A stretch of 64,000 bases of DNA from Microcaldota archaeon (lineage in GTDB: Archaea; Micrarchaeota; Micrarchaeia; Micrarchaeales; CABMGC01). Positions 1 through 6,043 of the stretch are shown in pieces; position 1 is the first letter of the stretch; each line of letters begins with the position of its first letter. The position numbers and the translations under genes are program-made. The notes below the pieces were generated by a model. It was not told where the DNA came from, did not search any database, and was given only the letters and a program-made list of their open reading frames with translations. The stretch is from NCBI GenBank assembly GCA_028867025.1, contig JAGWHC010000001.1, positions 313,695 through 377,694 on the forward strand, in the 5' to 3' direction.

Positions 1-241
1 TTCCCTTGACGCCCTTTGCGTAGTAGAACCTGTTGCTGACAAGCCTGAACGAGCCGTCCTTCAGCATTATTATCTGGTAGGGAAAGTGCGGTGAGTAGAG
101 CGTGGCGAATCTCTTTGCCTTCAGCTCCTTCTTTAGATGCTCTGCCACCAGGCTCCCTATGCTGCCTATTCCAGGCAGCCCCACGAACAGCACCGGGTTG
201 CTCAGTTTCGTCTTCTTGTAATATATCTTCGTCTCCTTCAT
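1..241 (-). CDS. PAC2-family protein (proteasome assembly chaperone-like), C-terminus cut off
   Basis: The ATG is at 241 on the minus strand, and the open frame runs out of the window at position 1, so only about the first 80 residues are visible. They contain NPVLFVGLPGIGSIGSLVAEHL-type sequence (residues about 15-36), the glycine-rich first strand and loop typical of the archaeal PAC2 family (COG2047), related to eukaryotic proteasome assembly chaperones. The start lies 8 bases after the aIF2-alpha stop, so the two are probably co-transcribed. In most archaea a PAC2 gene follows aIF2-alpha and nop10. Here nop10 is missing from that position. Family assignment is from motif and context; what it assembles is not known. 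Confidence 0.75.
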   Translation of the reverse strand, partial: MKETKIYYKKTKLSNPVLFVGLPGIGSIGSLVAEHLKKELKAKRFATLYSPHFPYQIIMLKDGSFRLVSNRFYYAKGVKG

Positions 242-248
242 GCCCCGC

Positions 249-989
249 CTACTTCTTTACCTCTACGCTCAACTGGCCTTTATACTTTTCCAAGACCTTA
301 GTTGCCTCCTTTATCTTGCCCTCCACGGCAGGGTAGCTGGAACCCTTGGCGCTAATCTTGTAGTGCGGGGCGCCCTCGTAAAGAACTTCTACGCCAAGCG
401 CCTCAACTTCCCCGAACGCCTTCCTTATCGTCGTGGCTCCTCCCTTACCGTTAATCGCACGCAACTCAACAGAGTAGCCCACTTCATACTCTTTGGGTTT
501 CACGTTCTTGGCTACTATTTCCTCGAATGCCTTCTTGACATCGGCGTCCAGAACACCGCTCGGTAGCTTGTTCTCAACTACCATGTCGAGCATCTCCGAA
601 TATGTGTGTGCCAACTGCGCGGCTTTCTTCTTTATTTCGTCGAGCTTGTTTTCTTTGTGCGCTGCCTGCGCTGCTTGGACGAAGAATTTCTCTGCCCTTT
701 TCTCGAGGTTGTACTCGTTTATCTTGTCCTTCTTTTCCTTCGAGGTCACCTTCTTGAGCGAAACGTCAAGGGCCCTCCTTGTCGGATCTACGAACACGAC
801 CTTGGCAACGTCGCGCTGACCCTCCCTTATGAACTCGTGTATATTCTTGATCCAGCCGCTAGCGACCTCGCTTATCGGCAGGTATGCGTCGGCCTTGTAT
901 TCGACGAGCTCGCAGTATGCCCCGTGGGGCATTATCTTGGTTATGTTTACCAGTATTATTTCTCCCATGTTTGGGAGCTCCTTCTGCAC
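249..989 (-). CDS. eif2a: translation initiation factor aIF2, alpha subunit
   Basis: 246 residues, the usual length for archaeal aIF2-alpha. An N-terminal S1/OB domain (about residues 8-85, with the PHGAYCELVEY and YLPISEVASGWI stretches) is followed by a helical domain and a C-terminal alpha/beta domain that binds aIF2-gamma. The factor is part of the heterotrimer that carries Met-tRNAi to the small ribosomal subunit. The first methionine is preferred because KELPNMGE matches the family's conserved N-terminus. An internal ATG at 968, with GGAG nine bases upstream, is the alternative. It sits between L44e (11-base gap) and a PAC2 gene. The expected neighbours S27e and Nop10 are absent. Confidence 0.93.
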   Translation of the reverse strand: MQKELPNMGEIILVNITKIMPHGAYCELVEYKADAYLPISEVASGWIKNIHEFIREGQRDVAKVVFVDPTRRALDVSLKKVTSKEKKDKINEYNLEKRAEKFFVQAAQAAHKENKLDEIKKKAAQLAHTYSEMLDMVVENKLPSGVLDADVKKAFEEIVAKNVKPKEYEVGYSVELRAINGKGGATTIRKAFGEVEALGVEVLYEGAPHYKISAKGSSYPAVEGKIKEATKVLEKYKGQLSVEVKK

Positions 990-999
990 TATCGTGCAA

Positions 1000-1281
1000 T
1001 CACCTCTTGATCTCTATCTTCTTCTTTGAGCGGTCGCCCATGACCCTCTCCACGGACTTGCCGCAAACTGTGCATTTAAGCATGATCTTCTGCTTCTTGG
1101 CAAGCTTCTTCACTATCAGCCTGAGTTCCGCGCTGCCTGTGTATCCCTTGATCGCCCTGTTGTGCCTCCTTGTTCCTATACTCTGTCCGCGCGCTGTGCC
1201 TTTGCCGTAGTTGGTAACCTTGTGCAGAGTGTGCTTGTTGCAGTATGGGCAATAAGCCATTATTTGGTTCTCTATTTTCAT
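1000..1281 (-). CDS. rpl44e: 50S ribosomal protein L44e
   Basis: 93 residues with a zinc-binding pair of CxxC motifs: CPYC near residue 11 and CTVC near residue 71. The basic GQSIGTRRHNRAIKGYTG region between them is characteristic of L44e (L36A in eukaryotes), a large-subunit protein near the tRNA E site. The start is chosen by alignment of MKIENQIMAYCPYC with the family N-terminus; a second ATG seven codons in is possible. It lies 7 bases downstream of the GINS gene and 10 bases before aIF2-alpha. S27e normally sits between L44e and aIF2-alpha and is not found here. Confidence 0.93.
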   Translation of the reverse strand: MKIENQIMAYCPYCNKHTLHKVTNYGKGTARGQSIGTRRHNRAIKGYTGSAELRLIVKKLAKKQKIMLKCTVCGKSVERVMGDRSKKKIEIKR

Positions 1282-1288
1282 AAAATCA

Positions 1289-1771
1289 CTAGGCGACGAT
1301 TTCGCCTATCTTGTTCTTGATGATAAACTCGATGTCGTTGCTGTCCGATACCTCAACGACCTCGCCCTGCCTGAAAGGGCCTATCTTCCTGCCTTCGGTT
1401 GTGAAAACCTCAGGAATGTCGGAGGTAATTCTCATCTTTGAGATCTTTGTGATGGAGTCGTCCTTTGTGAGTACGCCCCTGATATCGTTGAATAGCTTCT
1501 CCTCCTCGACCGGTACCGAGGCTGGAAGCGGTTTGTTGTATGCAATGTAAAGAAGTATCTTCTGCTTTCTCTTCTCCAGAAGCGACGCAAGCATTCTTTT
1601 TGTGTTTTCGGCCTGTCTCTCATCCTCTTCGCTTCTATGTTTGCCCGAAAGAGAAGCCACATACTTGTCTGCCTGTATGTAGAAGTCCTGCTGTAGCTGC
1701 TGAAGCTCGCCTGTTGCTTTTTCCTGTTGCAACACCGAAAACAGAAACTCTGCGGAGACAGTAAGGCTCAA
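1289..1771 (-). CDS. GINS complex subunit (Gins51/Gins15 type)
   Basis: 160 residues. The N-terminal two thirds are helical with the DFYIQADKYVASL and KRKQKILLYIAYNKPLP stretches typical of the Sld5/Psf1-like A domain. The last 50 residues form the small beta domain (IGPFRQGEVVEVSDSNDIEF). GINS binds MCM and the GAN/RecJ-like partner to form the archaeal replicative helicase complex. The start is a TTG at 1771. A TATA-like element on the minus strand around 1817-1830 fits a start near 1798. It is the first gene of the GINS-L44e-aIF2alpha-PAC2 run, a replication/translation pairing seen in other archaea. Confidence 0.82.
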   Translation of the reverse strand: MSLTVSAEFLFSVLQQEKATGELQQLQQDFYIQADKYVASLSGKHRSEEDERQAENTKRMLASLLEKRKQKILLYIAYNKPLPASVPVEEEKLFNDIRGVLTKDDSITKISKMRITSDIPEVFTTEGRKIGPFRQGEVVEVSDSNDIEFIIKNKIGEIVA

Positions 1772-1963
1772 AAAATTACCCAGTGACAGTTAGATTCCAC
1801 TATTATCTCCCCGAACTTTTTATTATACTTGCTGTTAATTGACAAATATCTATATACATATAAAGAGAAAGCAGAGCGATTAGTGGAACTGAACCCTCTC
1901 CCGAAGCGTTTGACAACAAATAAAAAACACAAGCACATAGTTAAAACATTTGGGTGGGCCTCG

Positions 1964-1990
1964 GCGGGCGGTTACGCGTAATCGACCCGC
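1964..1990. other. strong hairpin, possible structured RNA element
   Basis: Eleven base pairs close a CGCG tetraloop (loop 1975-1978). GCGGG at 1964-1968 pairs with CCCGC at 1986-1990, A1985 is bulged, and CGGTTA at 1969-1974 pairs with TAATCG at 1979-1984 (one G-U). It lies in the 238-base gap between the GINS start and the initiator tRNA, just past the tRNA 3' end. An A/T-rich stretch at about 1916-1926 could be a plus-strand TATA box. The rest of the gap is A/T-rich and looks like promoter. No known RNA family was recognised. Confidence 0.3.
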
Positions 1991-2009
1991 TCATAGCCTT
2001 ATTTTCGAT

Positions 2010-2107
2010 TAGCGAGGGGAGGATTTGGACCTCCGGTCTTCGGGTTTCACACAAGCCAAAACTGCTTTTATGAGCCCGACGGGTACTCCAGGCTACCCTA
2101 CCTCGCT
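2010..2107 (-). tRNA. initiator tRNA-Met (CAT) with a 23-nt intron
   Basis: Folded on the minus strand: acceptor stem AGCGAGG/CCTCGCT with the A1-U72 pair typical of initiators, D stem GGGT/ACCC, anticodon stem TCGGG/CCCGA with the three consecutive G-C pairs of initiator tRNA, loop CTCATA-A, T arm GGAGG-TCCAAAT-CCTCC, discriminator A. An intron of 23 bases (2046-2068) sits at the canonical position after base 37, so it should be removed by the archaeal splicing endonuclease. The mature length is 75 bases. CCA is not encoded. A TATA-like element lies 28 bases upstream. Confidence 0.95.
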
Positions 2108-2130
2108 ATGCAATACACTAGCCTCTCAGG

Positions 2131-2139
2131 GTATAAAAG
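2131..2139 (-). promoter_or_regulatory. TATA box for initiator tRNA
   Basis: The minus strand reads GCTTTTATAC, centred about 28 bases upstream of the tRNA 5' end at 2107, the standard archaeal spacing. Confidence 0.6.
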
Positions 2140-2164
2140 CTTTCAATCTCCAGAAAATCGGCAG

Positions 2165-2548
2165 CTACTTTTCTCTCTTTACAGGCTCAAACAAAAGTCC
2201 GCTCATTACCCTTTCGGACACGTTCTTCACAAAGGGCTTTACGATTTCATGTGCCTTTGAGCCAAAAGCATCCGACAGCTTATACTGCATGATTGCCACA
2301 CTTCCGATTACTGTGTACCTGTGCGACACAAGCTTTGCATGCTCAAGCGTCGACATCAAGTCCAGCATGCCTGTTTCCGTTATCGGACTTTGAGGGTGTG
2401 ATATGTTGTACTGCAGCGTAAGGTCCTTCAGGCCGGCCCATTCGTGTTCGTTCAGGTAGCCGAGCAGCTGCTGATTTAGAAGCAGCACAGCGACAACCTT
2501 GGATGTGTCCTTGTCGGTTTTTATCACTCTAAGCTCTTCTTCCCCCAT
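2165..2548 (-). CDS. conserved-looking hypothetical protein downstream of TFE
   Basis: 127 residues, no cysteines, no signal peptide and no membrane segment. The sequence looks like a mixed helix/strand regulatory fold. The middle (GLKDLTLQYNISHPQSPITETGMLDLMSTLEHAKLV) could be a helix-turn-helix, but this is not certain. It starts 9 bases after the preceding unknown gene and is the third gene of a run headed by TFE, which suggests a role connected with transcription. I do not recognise the family. No TFE-beta-like iron-sulfur cysteines are present. Confidence 0.6.
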   Translation of the reverse strand: MGEEELRVIKTDKDTSKVVAVLLLNQQLLGYLNEHEWAGLKDLTLQYNISHPQSPITETGMLDLMSTLEHAKLVSHRYTVIGSVAIMQYKLSDAFGSKAHEIVKPFVKNVSERVMSGLLFEPVKREK

Positions 2549-2557
2549 CTTGTCACC

Positions 2558-2953
2558 TTAACGGCCCGAGCGCTCAAGGAATTTGCTGAAGGCGACGGCC
2601 TCTTTCGGCCTCATCGTTTCGGCATAGACGCCAAGTTCCTCTTTGAATCCTGATTTTTCATCAAGTTTCAGAGAAGTAGCGCCCTCTCTCCTTATCTTTT
2701 TGATTAGATTATCCAAATACCTTCTGGAACCTCCAACACTATCGGGCTTTGGTTGCAATATGCGCCTGATAACTGCGTCAGAGGGCTCTATCTCCACAAG
2801 CGCCTTGGCCTCGAGCTCCATCTCAATCCGCGCCCTGGTTCTTGCAGCCTCGCCTGTCACCAGAGATACTGGCGTTACGTTGACATCAAGGGCAAGTTCA
2901 TCAAGGTCGCTTTCTCTCTCCGCAATTCTGCTTCCGAAAATAAATCTAGGCAT
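2558..2953 (-). CDS. hypothetical protein between TFE and another unknown gene
   Basis: 131 residues, charged and soluble, with acidic N-terminal and basic central regions. There are no cysteines, membrane segments or recognisable motifs. The start ATG at 2953 lies 20 bases after the TFE stop, and the next gene begins 9 bases after its own stop, so it looks co-transcribed with both. A possible DNA- or nucleoprotein-associated role is inferred only from its position behind a basal transcription factor. Confidence 0.6.
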   Translation of the reverse strand: MPRFIFGSRIAERESDLDELALDVNVTPVSLVTGEAARTRARIEMELEAKALVEIEPSDAVIRRILQPKPDSVGGSRRYLDNLIKKIRREGATSLKLDEKSGFKEELGVYAETMRPKEAVAFSKFLERSGR

Positions 2954-2973
2954 AGTTCTCCCCTAAACATGAA

Positions 2974-3705
2974 TTAGGCAGGCGAAGGTACAGCCTTGTT
3001 CTGTGCTTTGACCTCTTCCTCCTCGAAAAGGGCCCTTGCCTCCTCCTTGCTGAGCTGCTTCAGCGCCTTGCCGCAGCCCTCGCACTTGAACCTCATCTCA
3101 TAAGCAGCATCGAATGGAAGTATCACCTTCGATTCCTCATAGCACTTCCCACAATAGAAGAAATCGTTGCAGTTGTCCGGCAGCCTGTAGCCGTTCTCCG
3201 GCTTCGCAGTCAGCGCGGTCTGATGCAGCTCCGTAAGCTTCTCTCCGTCAAGGTACCACTTGAAGGTGAGCCAGCCCTTGCTGTCCTTATTTGTGTCGTA
3301 CCTCGCCACGCCGTAGCTGTCGAGCACATTGAGTATGCGCCTGACCTCGTTTATCTTCACGCTGAGATCTGCAGCTATCTTCTCATCGGTCTGAGGAGAA
3401 TTCAGCATGCGTATAACGTTTATGGCCTTCTTGCCTACGTTCCTTGATATGAAATCGGCGAAAACAACATTCCCCAGAAGATCATCGACCCTGATCCTCT
3501 CGCCCTCAGCGAACTCAGCAGCAAGTTTTGCCTGGTCTTTGAGCGCCTTCTTCTGTGCCTTCAGGCGCAGCACCTTCCTTTCCTCTGCTCGCGCCCTCTT
3601 CTGGCGTTCGCTCATCCTGTGACTATTATTCGGCTTCGCCTTTGTTGACTTAGAACTAGCCTTCCTGCCTTTTGCCATCTTCGCACGACCGGTCTTCTTA
3701 AACAT
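2974..3705 (-). CDS. tfe: transcription initiation factor E, alpha subunit (TFE) with long basic N-terminal extension
   Basis: 243 residues; typical archaeal TFE is about 180. From about residue 72 it carries the winged-helix domain (VDDLLGNVVFADFISRNVG, then a recognition region EKIAADLSVKINEVRRILNVLDSYG). A zinc ribbon of two CxxC pairs follows (CGKC near residue 184, CEGC near residue 212), then an acidic tail. TFE stabilises the open promoter complex with TBP, TFB and RNA polymerase. The first ~70 residues are a Lys/Arg/Ser/Ala-rich, probably helical extension that is unusual for the family. A start at 3678 would shorten it by nine residues but not remove it. Confidence 0.88.
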   Translation of the reverse strand: MFKKTGRAKMAKGRKASSKSTKAKPNNSHRMSERQKRARAEERKVLRLKAQKKALKDQAKLAAEFAEGERIRVDDLLGNVVFADFISRNVGKKAINVIRMLNSPQTDEKIAADLSVKINEVRRILNVLDSYGVARYDTNKDSKGWLTFKWYLDGEKLTELHQTALTAKPENGYRLPDNCNDFFYCGKCYEESKVILPFDAAYEMRFKCEGCGKALKQLSKEEARALFEEEEVKAQNKAVPSPA

Positions 3706-3769
3706 ATATTACGCACCACACAAATAAATATCCATTTACTTCTTTCATAATCATTCTAAAAGTCTAGGC

Positions 3770-3958
3770 CTATTCTCTCACTGCAGCCAATTCCAGCAAT
3801 CCGTCTCTTCTTATCCTAATTAGGGCCGCATCTCTTCCGCCCTCCTTGACCATGAACTCATGGGCAACCAACAGCGTGCTTAAAGTGTAATTTGTACCAT
3901 TCACCGGTTTGTTGTTTGCTCCTATGCTCACATTCTTGCCAAAATCGGCTTCTATCAT
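3770..3958 (-). CDS. small hypothetical protein
   Basis: 62 residues, with no recognised family. A TATA-like GTTTAAATA on the minus strand near 3997-4005 lies at a distance consistent with transcription starting just before the ATG at 3958, which supports a real gene. The stretch between 3959 and 4051 is otherwise A/T-rich promoter sequence. Confidence 0.45.
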   Translation of the reverse strand: MIEADFGKNVSIGANNKPVNGTNYTLSTLLVAHEFMVKEGGRDAALIRIRRDGLLELAAVRE

Positions 3959-4051
3959 TTTTTCACACTCAAACTATGTATTTTCTCCTATTTAAACAAT
4001 TTCAAATCTTTAATTTTATTTTCGATTTTTTCGGATTTTTTAACCCCGTAC

Positions 4052-4315
4052 CTACTTGTTTCTAAACACGCGTCTTCCCAATTCGCTTATTGTAGCTACC
4101 TCTCCGAGTGCTTTACCCTCTTCCGTGAGCTCTATCTGAAGCTTTCCTTCTCTAAAAGAGCTTACAATCAGGCCTGCTATTTCAAGGGTGCTTAGCGCAC
4201 CTATTGCGTTGCCCCTCGAGAACCTTCCCTTCCTCCTCACTTCTTGCGTGTTAGTGGTGCCTTCGCTGCATACAAACTCGAAGACCCTGTGTACAACGTG
4301 TTCGTTGCTGTTCAT
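4052..4315 (-). CDS. small winged-helix DNA-binding protein
   Basis: 87 residues from the ATG at 4315. The pattern NTQEVRRKGRFSRGNAIGALSTLEIAGLIVSSFREGKLQIELTEEG is a compact winged helix: helix-turn-helix, then a beta wing. A longer frame from a TTG at 4381 exists. However, a TATA-like TTTAAATATA on the minus strand at 4343-4351 lies about 28 bases before the ATG at 4315, so the short, leaderless version is preferred. It is probably a stand-alone transcriptional regulator; its target is unknown. Confidence 0.6.
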   Translation of the reverse strand: MNSNEHVVHRVFEFVCSEGTTNTQEVRRKGRFSRGNAIGALSTLEIAGLIVSSFREGKLQIELTEEGKALGEVATISELGRRVFRNK

Positions 4316-4481
4316 GAGCTCAGAGTAGAATGTATCGCTGCTTATATTTAAAGTGTCTTTTATTTTGCAAAATACAGTCAAACAATTGTTATTTTGCTAA
4401 TACCTCTAGACTGCGGTCGCCGATATGTATTATGCATCTCCTGATATTTAAGCATACGGAGACTCCAGCGCTTTGGCAAAG

Positions 4482-4556
4482 CGGGCTCGGTGGGATTTGA
4501 ACCCACGACTTGCTGGTTAAGAGCCAGCCACTCTGACCAATCTGAGTTACGAGCCC
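4482..4556 (-). tRNA. tRNA-Lys (CTT)
   Basis: A full cloverleaf of 75 bases on the minus strand: acceptor GGGCTCG/CGAGCCC, D stem ACTC/GAGT, anticodon stem GCTGG/CCAGC with loop CTCTTAA, T arm GTGGG-TTCAAAT-CCCAC, discriminator G. There is no intron and CCA is not encoded. Its 5' end is only 10 bases after the stop of the upstream cyclic-diphosphoglycerate synthetase-like gene on the same strand, so it is probably read from within or through that gene. Confidence 0.96.
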
Positions 4557-4566
4557 AAAATAGGGG

Positions 4567-5892
4567 TCACTTGACCTTTGTTCTTACAAACTTCTCTATT
4601 AAAGAATCAAATTCCTTTCCGTGCGGGCGTATCTCATATGAGACCTGCACTATTGGCTTGTTTGCGTTTATTATCTGCCTGATGTCTGTGGGGGTGGCCG
4701 ACAGCACAATGTCGCATTCAGCCCTGTTCACGGTGGCTTCCAGGTCCCTTATCTGCTTCGGGCTGTAGCCCATGGCAGGCAGCTCCTTGTCCAAAGCCGG
4801 ATACCTCACAAAGGTGTCCTTTATAGTGCCAACAGCATACTTCTTCGCATCCACTGTGGTTCCCGCCCCGTACTGCTTTGCGGCCACCGTTGCGGCTCCG
4901 AAACGCATGTTCCCGTGGGTTATTGTAGGTCCGTCCTCAATCAGCAGTACGCTGCTCCCCTTGATTATCCTTTCGTTGTCGACGCTTACCACGGAATCGG
5001 CGAGAAGCACCTTGGCGCCGCTGTTTATGCCTTTAAGGTTCTGCTTTACGCGCTCTACGTCAGTTTTCTTCGCGGAGTTGACCTTGTTGATTATTATCAC
5101 ATCCGCAATTCTGGCGCAGATCTCACCAGGATAGTAGGAGAGTTCGTTTCCGGCACGCAGCGGATCCGCGACAGTTATCATCAGGTCTGGTTTTATGAAA
5201 GGGAAATCGTTGTTGCCCCCGTCCCATATCACGACGTCGGCCTCGCGCTCCGCCTTCCTGAGTATCTTCTCGTAGTCAACCCCTGAGTACACCACGAAGC
5301 CGTTCCTAATGTGCGGCTCGTAGTCCTCCCTTTCCTCTATTGTTGTCTTGTACTTGACAAGGTCCTTCAGCTTCGCGAACCTTTGCACCGCCTGCTCCTT
5401 CAATATGCCATAGGGCATAGGATGCCTTATGATTACGCACCTGACGCCCATCTTCCTCAGAAGCTTGGACACGTATCTTGTCGTCGGACTTTTCCCAGAT
5501 CCTGTCCTTACCGCACAAACCGCTATCACCGGCTTGCTTGACTTGAGCATCGTGCTGTCCGGCTGAAGCAGTATGAAAGCGGCTCCGGCAGCATTCACAA
5601 TGCTTGCCTTGTGCATTACCGTGTCGTAGTTTAGGTCGCTGTATGAGAGTATGCAGGCGTCAGCCTTCAGCTTCTTTATCAATGCCGGAAGCTCTGATTC
5701 GTCGTATATCTTGATGCCGCGTGGGTAAAGCTTTCCGCTGAGTTCTTTTGGATACGTCCTGTTTGCTATGAACGGGATCTGCGTTGCCGTGAAGGCCACG
5801 ACCTCGTAGTCAGGATTGTCACGGAACAGCATGTTGAAGTTGTGGAAGTCCCTTCCGGCCGCGCCGATAATGATAAATCTGGCTCTTTTCAA
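4567..5892 (-). CDS. cyclic 2,3-diphosphoglycerate synthetase-like P-loop protein
   Basis: 441 residues, matching the length of the COG2403 / cyclic 2,3-diphosphoglycerate synthetase family. There is an N-terminal Rossmann-like domain (FIIIGAAGRDFHNFNMLFRD), a P-loop near residue 130 (AVRTGSGKSPTTRYVSKLL), a DGGNNDFPF motif near residue 225 and an NKVNSAKK nucleotide-specificity segment near residue 270. In thermophilic methanogens the enzyme makes the compatible solute cyclic 2,3-bisphosphoglycerate. In other archaea homologues are annotated only as GTPases, so the product here is uncertain. It is divergently transcribed from gyrB, with separate TATA elements in the 150-base gap. Confidence 0.72.
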   Translation of the reverse strand: MKRARFIIIGAAGRDFHNFNMLFRDNPDYEVVAFTATQIPFIANRTYPKELSGKLYPRGIKIYDESELPALIKKLKADACILSYSDLNYDTVMHKASIVNAAGAAFILLQPDSTMLKSSKPVIAVCAVRTGSGKSPTTRYVSKLLRKMGVRCVIIRHPMPYGILKEQAVQRFAKLKDLVKYKTTIEEREDYEPHIRNGFVVYSGVDYEKILRKAEREADVVIWDGGNNDFPFIKPDLMITVADPLRAGNELSYYPGEICARIADVIIINKVNSAKKTDVERVKQNLKGINSGAKVLLADSVVSVDNERIIKGSSVLLIEDGPTITHGNMRFGAATVAAKQYGAGTTVDAKKYAVGTIKDTFVRYPALDKELPAMGYSPKQIRDLEATVNRAECDIVLSATPTDIRQIINANKPIVQVSYEIRPHGKEFDSLIEKFVRTKVK

Positions 5893-6008
5893 AAACTCCC
5901 CAAACAGATTTGCATGCTAAAATATAATACCTTTTAGTAGGTTCGCTTTTAGGTCAGAAATTGCAGTTTACGAGGACAATTTTTCGACGACAAAACGCCC
6001 CACAAACC

Positions 6009-6016
6009 TTTATAAT
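6009..6016 (+). promoter_or_regulatory. TATA box of the gyrBA operon
   Basis: TTTATAAT is centred about 31 bases before the GTG start of gyrB at 6044, giving a very short or absent 5' leader. Confidence 0.6.
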
Positions 6017-6043
6017 GGTTGAACCGTATGTTATAGTATTAGG

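Noticed and set aside
1953-2003. tRNA half or trans-spliced tRNA beside the initiator
   Set aside because: Only a single hairpin is present, with no T-arm or acceptor-like sequence; the initiator next to it is complete.
2165-2548. TFE-beta encoded downstream of TFE-alpha
   Set aside because: The protein lacks cysteines for the iron-sulfur cluster and does not resemble the winged-helix order of TFE-beta.
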